Origin: Paraglaciecola arctica BSs20135
Lineage (GTDB): Bacteria > Pseudomonadota > Gammaproteobacteria > Enterobacterales > Alteromonadaceae
NCBI RefSeq assembly: GCF_000314995.1
Contig: NZ_BAEO01000015.1
Span: 124,001-188,000 of the forward strand
Direction of reading: 5' to 3'
Length of the DNA stretch: 64,000 bases
Each line of letters starts with the position of its first letter. The first letter of the stretch is position 1. Under the pieces are notes generated by a model. It was not told where the DNA came from. It searched no databases and was given only the letters and a program-made list of their open reading frames with translations. A program made the translations under genes and the position numbers. Positions 44,759-52,369 of this stretch are shown here, piece after piece.

Positions 44759-45436
44759 ATGCCCCCTCTATATAAATTATTGGTAGCGACTCTACTGATA
44801 TGCATAGTTTTGCCCTTATCAGTAGTTACCCATGAATTTGGGCACGCAATGACAGGTCAATTATTAGGAAAAAAGAATGCTCGTATAATAGTTTGGCCGG
44901 GCTGGCAAATTTATCCTAAATTCGACAGCTCTAAACAAGCTGAATGGCCTAAAGGTGCTATAGCCCAAACAATGTTTGTTCCCCCACGTCCCAATTTGCG
45001 GATCGAAAACAGCCGTGACTACCTAGCTCAAAATATATTGTTTAAACCAGTAGTCCGAGTTTCTTCGGTATCGTTAAACGAAAAAGAAATAGGCTTAGTA
45101 TCATTAATGGGCAGCGGTTTAAATTGGCTATTATCAGTGTTAGCTTTGTGTTTTTTAATGATATTTAAGAATAACAAATTCATGCTGATTATCTGCACAC
45201 CCTTTGCCTTTCTTTATTACGATTTAGTTACTTATTCTTTGTTGCCTACATTTTTTGATTTGCGGCATTGGATATTTTGGGGAGGCAGTAAGGCCGAACC
45301 ACTTTTGGCACTGTCACAATTTGGGTGGGATCACAATCTGGCAGTCGTTTTTATATGTACAATAGCGATAGTACAGAGTGTATCAACTCTAAAAGTGCTA
45401 AATGCACAAATTACCGGGAGCAATTTCCACAATTAG
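44759..45436 (+). CDS. Putative membrane metallopeptidase with HEFGH motif (M50-like)
   Basis: A 225-residue membrane protein. The first hydrophobic helix (LLVATLLICIVLPLSVVTHEFGHAMTGQLLG) carries HEFGH at residues 25-29, the zinc motif of M50 intramembrane peptidases. Two or three later helices follow (WLLSVLALCFLMIF, LIICTPFAFLYYDLVTYSLL). The second M50 motif (a conserved Asp near NPDG/LDG) is not obvious; the D in FLYYDLVTYS might serve. It could be an M50-like protease or a degenerate relative. It stands alone on its strand. Confidence 0.6.
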   Translation: MPPLYKLLVATLLICIVLPLSVVTHEFGHAMTGQLLGKKNARIIVWPGWQIYPKFDSSKQAEWPKGAIAQTMFVPPRPNLRIENSRDYLAQNILFKPVVRVSSVSLNEKEIGLVSLMGSGLNWLLSVLALCFLMIFKNNKFMLIICTPFAFLYYDLVTYSLLPTFFDLRHWIFWGGSKAEPLLALSQFGWDHNLAVVFICTIAIVQSVSTLKVLNAQITGSNFHN

Positions 45437-45485
45437 CACTAATTCAATTTTTGCCATAGAGTCAAAACTCAAACAGCTGATGTTT

Positions 45486-46865
45486 TTATCCACGCCTCCA
45501 AGTTGTGCCATTCTCATTGTCTTCAAGCACTATATTTAAAGCATTTAAAGCATCACGTGCAGAATCAGCTGCGGCCCAGTCTTTGCTAGCACGAGCATCG
45601 TTACGGGCTTTAATGAGTCCTTCTATTTGTGCCACATCATCTTGTTCACCACCTGCTGCACTTTGTAAAAACTCATTCGGTGCTTGTTGTAATATACCTA
45701 AAATATCTGCCAGCTTTATCATCACACCGGCTAAATCTGCAGCCTGTTGGCCGGTCGACTTATTGATTTCTTTGGCTAAATCAAATAAGACAGCAAAGGC
45801 TTCAGGGGTATTAAAGTCATCATCCATAGCATGATTAAAACGTGTTTGATAATCACCCATGGCAATATCCACGTTCATATTTGGCGTAACATCACGTAAA
45901 GAAGTGTATAAACGTTCCAACCCTGAACGAGCTTGCTGAATAAAACTATCTGAATAACTTAACTGGCTGCGGTACTGCGCAGACATTAAGAAATAACGTA
46001 CGGTTTCGGCATCGTATACATCTAAAACATCTCGCAACGTAAAAAAGTTGCCTAAGGACTTAGACATTTTTTCTTGGTTCACTTGTACCATACCTGTGTG
46101 CACCCAATAATTTACATAAGGGGTGTCAAATGCACAGCAGGATTGCGCCACTTCATTTTCGTGATGAGGGAAAATCAAATCTGAACCACCACCATGAATA
46201 TCAAAATGTTCACCTAAATGTTTATGGTTCATGGCAGAACATTCAATGTGCCAACCAGGGCGACCATTACCCCAAGGAGACTCCCAGAAAGGTTCGCCTG
46301 GCTTAACTGATTTCCAAAGTACAAAATCTAATGGGTCACGCTTTTCATCAACCACTTCAACCCGTGCGCCAGAATTAAGCTGTTCTAAGTCTTGTCGGCC
46401 TAACTTGCCATATTCGGCATAGGTATTAACTTCAAATAACACATCACCACTTGGTGCTTGATAGGCGTAGCCTTTATCAATAAGACGTTGGATCACGTTA
46501 ATAATTTCAGGCATATGTGTAGTAACCCGAGGTTCAACATCAGGCTCTAACAAACCAATAGCAGCAAAATCTTCGTGCATTCTCCCTATGGTTTTCTCGG
46601 TAAACTGCTCTGGCGTTAAACCTTGCTCATTTGCCCTTGAGATAATTTTATCGTCTACATCTGTAATATTACGTACATATTTCACTTCGAGTCCACGAGA
46701 GCGCATGTAACGTACCATCAGATCAAAACTCAAATAGGTGCGCGCATGGCCAACATGACAAACGTCATACACAGTAATGCCGCACACATACAAACCCACC
46801 TTACCTGCTTGCAATGGTTTAAATTGCTCTTTCTGACGGGTTAAAGTGTTGTATATATGTAACAT
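45486..46865 (-). CDS. cysS: Cysteinyl-tRNA synthetase
   Basis: Charges tRNA-Cys. The start at 46865 gives the standard N-terminus [15 protein letters not shown] and follows AGAGGA; in-frame codons further upstream would add 23 residues not seen in the family. Motifs: the zinc ligand and HIGH-like region in [27 protein letters not shown] and HENEVAQSC (zinc ligands), and KMSKSLGNF. The length of 459 residues matches E. coli CysS (461). It is divergent from ppiB, as in E. coli. Confidence 0.96.
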   Translation of the reverse strand: MLHIYNTLTRQKEQFKPLQAGKVGLYVCGITVYDVCHVGHARTYLSFDLMVRYMRSRGLEVKYVRNITDVDDKIISRANEQGLTPEQFTEKTIGRMHEDFAAIGLLEPDVEPRVTTHMPEIINVIQRLIDKGYAYQAPSGDVLFEVNTYAEYGKLGRQDLEQLNSGARVEVVDEKRDPLDFVLWKSVKPGEPFWESPWGNGRPGWHIECSAMNHKHLGEHFDIHGGGSDLIFPHHENEVAQSCCAFDTPYVNYWVHTGMVQVNQEKMSKSLGNFFTLRDVLDVYDAETVRYFLMSAQYRSQLSYSDSFIQQARSGLERLYTSLRDVTPNMNVDIAMGDYQTRFNHAMDDDFNTPEAFAVLFDLAKEINKSTGQQAADLAGVMIKLADILGILQQAPNEFLQSAAGGEQDDVAQIEGLIKARNDARASKDWAAADSARDALNALNIVLEDNENGTTWRRG

Positions 46866-47025
46866 TGAATCAAAATCCTCTGATGAGTGAATATCTAAAA
46901 ACGCGATTCTAACACTGAGAAACCTATGCTGCATCTGCCAATCGTTGTTAAAGCCTTAAAAAAACTTAGGTTTTAGGCTAGAATGTGGATATTATTTTTA
47001 TCTTGCTAAATTAAGGATCTATTTC

Positions 47026-47520
47026 ATGGTTAAAATCCATACAAATTATGGCGTTATCACCCTAACGTTGTTTGCCGACAAAGCCCCAATTACAGTTGCT
47101 AATTTTTTGGATTACGTAAAAGAAGGCTTTTACGACAACACTATTTTTCACCGAGTGATTGATGGTTTTATGATCCAAGGTGGCGGATTTGAACCGGGCA
47201 TGGAACAAAAAGAAAGCAAAGCGACAATCCAAAACGAAGCGAACAATGGTTTAGCCAATAATCTTGGCACAGTAGCTATGGCGCGTACCAACGAACCTCA
47301 TTCAGCAACAGCCCAATTTTTTATTAATGTGGGTGACAATAGTTTCTTAAATTTCCGCAGCGAAAGCGGTGATGGCTGGGGCTACTGCGTATTTGCTGAA
47401 GTATCTGAAGGTATGGATGTGGTTGAAAAAATTAGAGCTGTAGCGACAGGTAATTCTGGCTATCATCAAGATGTGCCAGTGGAAGATGTTGTTATTCAAA
47501 AGGCTGAAATAGTCGAATAA
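47026..47520 (+). CDS. ppiB: Peptidyl-prolyl cis-trans isomerase B (cyclophilin)
   Basis: A 164-residue cytoplasmic cyclophilin that speeds proline isomerisation during folding. It has [15 protein letters not shown] with the catalytic Arg, and the [18 protein letters not shown] segment. The length and lack of a signal peptide fit PpiB and not periplasmic PpiA. AAGGA precedes the ATG. lpxH follows after 97 bases that are filled by a palindromic element. Confidence 0.96.
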   Translation: MVKIHTNYGVITLTLFADKAPITVANFLDYVKEGFYDNTIFHRVIDGFMIQGGGFEPGMEQKESKATIQNEANNGLANNLGTVAMARTNEPHSATAQFFINVGDNSFLNFRSESGDGWGYCVFAEVSEGMDVVEKIRAVATGNSGYHQDVPVEDVVIQKAEIVE

Positions 47521-47529
47521 TACGGTTCA

Positions 47530-47633
47530 GTGGGGTCAGAGTCATTGATTTTACCCCACTTACTGTACTTACCCCACTACTGCTTTAACGTTTTAATTTT
47601 TTGAATCTGATTAATCAATGACTCTGACCCCAC
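47530..47633. repeat. MITE-like element with perfect 21-bp inverted repeats spanning the lpxH start
   Basis: Perfect 21-base inverted repeats lie at 47530-47550 (starting GTGGGGTCAGAGTCATTG) and 47613-47633 (ending CAATGACTCTGACCCCAC). The 62-base interior contains two ACTTACCCCACT-like direct repeats (around 47555 and 47568). The left arm begins ten bases after the ppiB stop, and the right arm contains the lpxH ATG. No transposase gene is present, so it would be a non-autonomous element or REP-type repeat. Confidence 0.85.
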
Positions 47634-48361
47634 AACTCCCTTTTACTTATTTTATCTCCGATCTCCATTTATCTGCTGACAGAGACGATATTAATCAATG
47701 TTTATATGCTTTTTTACGTGAACAAGCACCTCAAGCCGATGCATTATATGTATTAGGAGATCTATTTGAGGTATGGATTGGCGACGATGACAAAAACAGC
47801 TTTACCTTAAATATTGCTAAGGCATTCAATGTTTTAAAACAATCTGGCGTGCCTGTCTATTTTATTCATGGTAATCGAGACTTTTTGATCCGCCAACGTT
47901 TTGCTAAACAAGCTGGTTTTGAAATATTACCAGAGCAAGTAGTAATAGATTTATACGGCGAACCAACCCTAATAATGCATGGTGATGAACTTTGCACCAA
48001 AGACATTGACTACCAAGCTTTTCGTAAAAAGGCTCGCAGTTGGTGGTGGCCTAGGATCATGTTGAGTTTACCTTTATCAATACGGCGAAAGCTTGCTATA
48101 AAAGGTCGCGCGACCAGCAAACAAAAACAATCAAAGCTCAGACAAGAGATTATGGATGTATCACCAGAAGAAGTGACAAGCTACATGCAAAAATTTGCAG
48201 TAAAAAGGCTTATTCATGGACACACACATAGGCCTGCTATTCATAAACTCGTTATAAATGATCAATCAGCCCAACGTATTGTGCTTGGAGATTGGTATGA
48301 ACAAGGTAGCGTACTCAAAGTATCGAAAGATAGTATCGATCTGACGTCAATGAAGTTTTAG
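47618..48361 (+). CDS. lpxH: UDP-2,3-diacylglucosamine diphosphatase
   Basis: LpxH hydrolyses UDP-2,3-diacylglucosamine to lipid X in lipid A synthesis, at the inner face of the membrane. It is a calcineurin-like phosphoesterase with metal motifs FISDLHLSADRDD, YVLGDLFEVWIGDD, HGNRDFLI, MHGDELC and HGHTHRP. The only possible start is ATG 47618: an in-frame TAA sits two codons upstream. That ATG and the first residues (MTLTPQ) lie within the right arm of a palindromic element, and no ribosome-binding site is visible. Confidence 0.94.
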   Translation: MTLTPQLPFTYFISDLHLSADRDDINQCLYAFLREQAPQADALYVLGDLFEVWIGDDDKNSFTLNIAKAFNVLKQSGVPVYFIHGNRDFLIRQRFAKQAGFEILPEQVVIDLYGEPTLIMHGDELCTKDIDYQAFRKKARSWWWPRIMLSLPLSIRRKLAIKGRATSKQKQSKLRQEIMDVSPEEVTSYMQKFAVKRLIHGHTHRPAIHKLVINDQSAQRIVLGDWYEQGSVLKVSKDSIDLTSMKF

Positions 48362-48474
48362 GATCTGTAAAAACAGCAATAATTTAAATATATAGCAGGA
48401 CTATTAAAAAGTGTAATTACTTGGCTTGAATTGGTAACGAAGATAACGAACGAGGATTGAAAATCAAATAGCGA

Positions 48475-48503
48475 GGGTCTTAACAAATTGTTTGTTAAGA
48501 CCC
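48475..48503. other. Perfect 13-bp hairpin between lpxH and cspA-like gene
   Basis: GGGTCTTAACAAA and TTTGTTAAGACCC form a perfect stem with a TTG loop. No T-run follows on either strand, so it is not a standard intrinsic terminator, although it lies between two convergent genes where transcription must end. Confidence 0.6.
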
Positions 48504-48545
48504 GGCTCAAACTACAAGCCTAAATCGCTAGTTTATCAGTGGTTC

Positions 48546-48752
48546 TTATAAAGGAACTACTTTATTTGCGCATGGGCCTTTTTGACCTTCGCCAACTTCA
48601 AACTCAACAGCTTGGCCGTCAGTCAAAGTAGCGTAACCGCCACCAGCTTGAATTTCTGAATGGTGAACAAATAAGTCTTTGCTTCCGTCTTCTGGAGCTA
48701 TAAAACCGAAACCTTTATCTGCATTGAACCACTTTACTGTACCTTTACTCAT
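48546..48752 (-). CDS. CspA-family cold-shock protein
   Basis: A 68-residue single cold-shock domain that binds RNA and single-stranded DNA. The RNA-binding motifs KGFGFI (RNP1) and DLFVHHSEI (RNP2) are intact, and the sequence begins [14 protein letters not shown]. The start at 48752 follows AAGAGAG. Upstream in-frame codons give no family sequence and are best read as the long 5' leader, which is usual for csp genes. Confidence 0.93.
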   Translation of the reverse strand: MSKGTVKWFNADKGFGFIAPEDGSKDLFVHHSEIQAGGGYATLTDGQAVEFEVGEGQKGPCANKVVPL

Positions 48753-48789
48753 TTTGAACTCTCTTCTTGTAGTGAAATAGTTTAATTCC

Positions 48790-48815
48790 ACTTGCGCTAT
48801 CACCATTACGCAAGT
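48790..48815 (-). promoter_or_regulatory. Hairpin in the 5' leader of the cold-shock gene
   Basis: ACTTGCG and CGCAAGT pair across a 12-base loop, about 40 bases before the cold-shock start codon. csp mRNAs have structured leaders that respond to temperature; this hairpin may be part of such a leader. The transcription start is not known. Confidence 0.4.
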
Positions 48816-48968
48816 AGATATTGAATTACGTGACATAGTCTAACAGCTTAGTTACAAAATGTCGGAATAATTTTTATTTTATCGACTAAATATCTGATTC
48901 AGTGAAAATGAAGCCTCTGATCTTTATATTTAGAGGCTTTAAAATTTCTTTAAATTCAAAATAAAAAC

Positions 48969-48996
48969 TTGCCACTTAAGATTACATGTGTAATCT
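48969..48996 (+). promoter_or_regulatory. Probable promoter of the BlaI-M56 operon
   Basis: TTGCCA (48969-48974) and TAATCT (48991-48996) are 16 bases apart. The larger operator palindrome covers the spacer and -10, so repressor binding would block RNA polymerase. Confidence 0.5.
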
Positions 48997-49021
48997 TAAG
49001 TTATCGACTACAAATGTAATC
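48974..49021 (+). promoter_or_regulatory. Two BlaI/MecI-type operators
   Basis: Operator 1 (48974-49001) is a perfect palindrome, ACTTAAGATTACA-TG-TGTAATCTTAAGT. Operator 2 (49006-49021) is GACTACAAATGTAATC. Both contain TACA-n2-TGTA, the core of BlaI/MecI operators. Centres are 26 bases apart, about two and a half turns of DNA. They lie 30-77 bases upstream of the BlaI-type gene, so autoregulation is expected. Confidence 0.8.
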
Positions 49022-49050
49022 AACTTAACAAACAATTTGAAGACTCTACT

Positions 49051-49443
49051 ATGACAACCGACGCAAAACAAACAGATATTACCAAAACAGAATTTGAAGT
49101 GCTAGATGCATTATGGGAACAATCTCCTGCTTCAGCTAACGACATTATCCAACGTTTAAACCAAAACAAAGCGTGGCATGAAAAAACCGTCAAAACCTTG
49201 CTCAGTCGATTGGTAAAAAAGCAGGTTATCGATTTCGACAAACAGCAACGTAGTTACTTGTATTTCCCTTTAGTAGAACGCAGCACTTATACCCAAAAAG
49301 AAAGCAATAGTTTAGTAAGCCGTTTGTTTGGTGGAAAAGTAGCACCATTAGTAGCGGGTTTTGCCAACTCAGACTCTTTGTCCAAAGAAGATGTAGATGA
49401 ACTTAAGTCACTGATTAAAAAGTGGGAGCAAGACAATGATTAA
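49051..49443 (+). CDS. BlaI/MecI/CopY-family transcriptional repressor
   Basis: A 130-residue winged-helix repressor. The helix-turn-helix spans about residues 12-60 (TEFEVLDALWEQSPASANDIIQRLNQNKAWHEKTVKTLLSRLVKKQVI), and the C-terminal dimerisation helices follow. Members dimerise on TACA-n2-TGTA operators and are removed by proteolysis after a signal from a BlaR1/MecR1-like M56 protein. The next gene encodes exactly such a protein and overlaps it by eight bases. Confidence 0.93.
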   Translation: MTTDAKQTDITKTEFEVLDALWEQSPASANDIIQRLNQNKAWHEKTVKTLLSRLVKKQVIDFDKQQRSYLYFPLVERSTYTQKESNSLVSRLFGGKVAPLVAGFANSDSLSKEDVDELKSLIKKWEQDND

Positions 49444-50671
49444 TTGGCTAGTTGAGCAACAAATGGCTATTAGCATGTTGTTGTTAATTCTGATAACCCT
49501 AGAAGGTAAAGCAATAAAAAGCTTAGGCGCTAATGTAATTTACGCACTTTGGTTATTAGTGCCTTTATTATTGATTGCTAACAACCTCCCCCAAAATGTT
49601 ATCGCGGTGGATGACAAATCTATTTACCGTTATGTAGTTGAAATAGGCGCAGCAACAAAGACTGTAAATACAAGCCTTAGCTGGAATTTTTTATGGTTCT
49701 GTGGAACCTTTTCAATTTTATCTCTCGGCGCATTTGCACAATGGAAAATTTATCGCTTAACACAGATCGGATCTAAGAAAGTTGAACTTAGTGTAGCGCT
49801 GCCCAAGGCCTTGACCGTAGTCAGTAACAAACAATTAGCGGGCCCAGTACTAAGCGGTATATTTAGACCAACCTTGCTTATCCCAGAAGGTTTCCATACC
49901 CAATTCAGCGAGCGCCAACAACAGTTAATGATAAGCCACGAGTTAGTGCACTTTCATAGATGCGATAACCTTTATAACTTGATTGCCCTATTGTTTGTGG
50001 CCGTTTTTTGGTTCAACCCACTCACTTGGCTGGCGTACCGCGCATTTAGGCGCTGTCAAGAACTTGCATGTGACGCAGCCGTACTCAAACAGTCAACAAC
50101 CGAAGATAAAATCAGCTACAGCAAAGCACTGGTGCAATGCGCTGAACGTTCATTACACAGTTTTTCTATTTATTCACCCTACGGAGAAAAAAACACCATG
50201 TTTAAACGTATCGCCAGTATTAAAAACCCAGCAAAAATTAAACCTGCATTAATTGGCTTATCAATCGCACTAAGTAGTACATTGCTTGCCGGAGTCGCGT
50301 TAGCAAATTTAGCAGAAACGAGCCACTCAGTAGACAAACCTTCAATGGCTGAACCAGTGATCAGAATTGAGCCCAAATACCCTATCGAGGCCGCACAAAA
50401 TAAACAAGAAGGGTCAGTCATATTGCAGTTTGATATTGCCAAAGATGGCACAACTGACAATATTCAAGTACTCGAATCTTTTCCACAACTGGTGTTCGAC
50501 AAAGAATCTGTGAGAGCACTAAAACAATGGACCTACAAACCACGAATTCAAGGTGGTCAAGCACAAAGACAAACGGGTTTGACTGTGCAGTTAGATTTTC
50601 GAATGGATACACCTAACGACGACCAGTCAGCTATGAATTCCAATATTGAGAAAATCAAAGTCCTACAATAA
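49436..50671 (+). CDS. M56-family metallopeptidase fused to a TonB C-terminal domain
   Basis: A 411-residue membrane protein. Residues 1-110 contain three hydrophobic segments. The M56 zinc motif HELVH is at 168-172 with the third ligand Glu209 (CQELACD), followed by a fourth helix (residues about 275-292). Outside the membrane, residues about 315-395 form a TonB C-terminal domain (PKYPIEAAQNKQEGSVILQFDIAKDG...SVRALKQWTYKP). There is no penicillin-binding sensor domain. In BlaR1 the sensor is C-terminal, so the TonB domain may take that place. Confidence 0.9.
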   Translation: MINWLVEQQMAISMLLLILITLEGKAIKSLGANVIYALWLLVPLLLIANNLPQNVIAVDDKSIYRYVVEIGAATKTVNTSLSWNFLWFCGTFSILSLGAFAQWKIYRLTQIGSKKVELSVALPKALTVVSNKQLAGPVLSGIFRPTLLIPEGFHTQFSERQQQLMISHELVHFHRCDNLYNLIALLFVAVFWFNPLTWLAYRAFRRCQELACDAAVLKQSTTEDKISYSKALVQCAERSLHSFSIYSPYGEKNTMFKRIASIKNPAKIKPALIGLSIALSSTLLAGVALANLAETSHSVDKPSMAEPVIRIEPKYPIEAAQNKQEGSVILQFDIAKDGTTDNIQVLESFPQLVFDKESVRALKQWTYKPRIQGGQAQRQTGLTVQLDFRMDTPNDDQSAMNSNIEKIKVLQ

Positions 50672-50690
50672 CTATAAGGCCACTGGTATT

Positions 50691-50885
50691 TTGAAATTCC
50701 TGTTACTGGTGGCCTTTTTACTTTGCGGCTGTAGCCAAACTACAGTGCATCTTTATTCCCGTTATTTATCCGCTGCACAAATAGAAGAGATTAATAAAGA
50801 ATTAGTTAAGGCTGATTTAGGCTCAGAGCCAACACATTTTTACGACCAATCAACAATAAAACAAGTTGGATGGGATCTAATGTAA
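50691..50885 (+). CDS. Small putative lipoprotein in the BlaI-M56 operon
   Basis: About 65 residues. The likely start is TTG 50691 with AAGG upstream (a TTG at 50646 inside the previous gene is also possible). A hydrophobic leader ends in LLCGC, a lipobox, and the mature part is only about 52 residues (VHLYSRYLSAAQIEEINKELVKADLG). I do not recognise a domain. It lies between the M56-TonB gene and the efflux genes, and might be a shortened relative of a longer periplasmic partner. Confidence 0.5.
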   Translation: MKFLLLVAFLLCGCSQTTVHLYSRYLSAAQIEEINKELVKADLGSEPTHFYDQSTIKQVGWDLM

Positions 50886-50962
50886 AAGTTGCGTAAAGAA
50901 CTGTTTCATATAGCTAGAATCGATTAATCTTAGCTTTGATTTTTCTAAGGTTTATATATTCA

Positions 50963-52369
50963 GTGAAGTTAACTCCCTCATTATTTATTGCGGTTATGCT
51001 TTGTGGTTGTGCTAACACCAGCCAAGTCGACAACAGCATTCGTAGTGCACAAGTGCCACAAGACTGGCAATTCAGCGAAAAAACATCGCCTATTTCAGAC
51101 AATTGGTTTGCGCAGTTCAGTCAACCTCAGTTAAGTCTGTTAGTTGATGAAGCACTAAACATAAACCAATCCCTGCGCCAAGAAGCCTATGACGTGCAAA
51201 TATTGGAACAACAATTAGTACAAGCTGATGCTGACTTTTGGCCAGAGCTAGATTTAAGCTTGAGTACAGGGCGCTCCAAGTCAACAAATGGCGGTATCAG
51301 CAATAGCAGTAGTCTCGAACTTGAAGCCAGTTATGAATTGGATATTTGGGGCAAACTTTCTGCTGCGCAAAAACAAGTTAATTTGAACTATTTAGCTGCT
51401 AAAGCAAAGTATCAGCAAGATAGGCAAACACTAGTAGCAAACGTGGTCACAAGTTGGTTTGATTGGATTGCCGCAAAGCAGCTGTCTGGTTTATTTGAAC
51501 AAAGAGTTAAAAATGCTAAACAAAATTTAGACATTATAGAATCAGGCTATCAACAAGGTCTTAATGGCGCGCTAGACGTGTACCTATCAAGAAATGAACT
51601 GAATACCGAATTATCAAACTTAGCCCAACAAGAGGCCACACAATTACAGGCAGCTAGAAGTTTAGAGCGTTTATTAGGTCGTTATCCAAACGCCAACTTA
51701 AACTCTGAGCAGCTTACTTTGCCTTTACTAACATCTGATATTCCCTTAGGCATGCCATCAGATATTATTAGTAGAAAACCAGAATTACAGGCCAGTTGGT
51801 ATCAAGTATTGGCCCAAGATGCAGGATTGGCCTTCGCTCATAAACAACGTTTTCCTAGTATCAACCTGAGAGCGTCGCTCACTGATAGTGGTGATGAATT
51901 AACGGATTTATTATCGGGCTCTTCTTTAGCTTGGTCTTTGTTGGGAGGCTTGACTGCCCCACTGTTTAAAGCAGGAGATCTAAAAGCCAATGAAGAGATC
52001 GCTCGCTTGCGCCTTAAGCAACAAGAGCAAATTTATCTCGATACTTTATACAATGCGTTTTCCAATGTAGAGAATGCCATCACCACAGAAAATAGTTTAA
52101 AACAGCGCTACCAAGCCACATTAGCCGCCCAGCAAAACGCAGCAGCAGCTGAAACCTTAGCTTTTGAACAATATCAGCGAGGATTGGTTACTTATACTAC
52201 TGTGCTGGAAGCACAAGGCCGTTCATTCAATGCCCAAAGTGCGTTGATCCAAATTAAAAATCAATTACTCGCCAATCGCATTAACTTACATGTTGCCTTA
52301 GGCGGCGATTTTGCTGATACCAAAAATTTACAAGATAACAAACTAGAGGATGTGTTAATCAATGAGTAA
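50963..52369 (+). CDS. Outer-membrane efflux channel (TolC/NodT family lipoprotein)
   Basis: Forms the outer-membrane channel of an RND tripartite efflux pump. The GTG at 50963 gives MKLTPSLFIAVMLCGCANT, a lipoprotein signal with lipobox LCGC, and is preferred over a TTG nine codons earlier. Two outer-membrane-efflux repeats follow (WFAQFSQPQLSLLVDEALNIN...; the second half contains LAFAHKQRFPSINLRASLTDSGD and the YQRGLVTYTTVLEAQGRSFNAQSALIQIK helix). 468 residues. Its end overlaps the adaptor gene by eight bases. Confidence 0.92.
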   Translation: MKLTPSLFIAVMLCGCANTSQVDNSIRSAQVPQDWQFSEKTSPISDNWFAQFSQPQLSLLVDEALNINQSLRQEAYDVQILEQQLVQADADFWPELDLSLSTGRSKSTNGGISNSSSLELEASYELDIWGKLSAAQKQVNLNYLAAKAKYQQDRQTLVANVVTSWFDWIAAKQLSGLFEQRVKNAKQNLDIIESGYQQGLNGALDVYLSRNELNTELSNLAQQEATQLQAARSLERLLGRYPNANLNSEQLTLPLLTSDIPLGMPSDIISRKPELQASWYQVLAQDAGLAFAHKQRFPSINLRASLTDSGDELTDLLSGSSLAWSLLGGLTAPLFKAGDLKANEEIARLRLKQQEQIYLDTLYNAFSNVENAITTENSLKQRYQATLAAQQNAAAAETLAFEQYQRGLVTYTTVLEAQGRSFNAQSALIQIKNQLLANRINLHVALGGDFADTKNLQDNKLEDVLINE

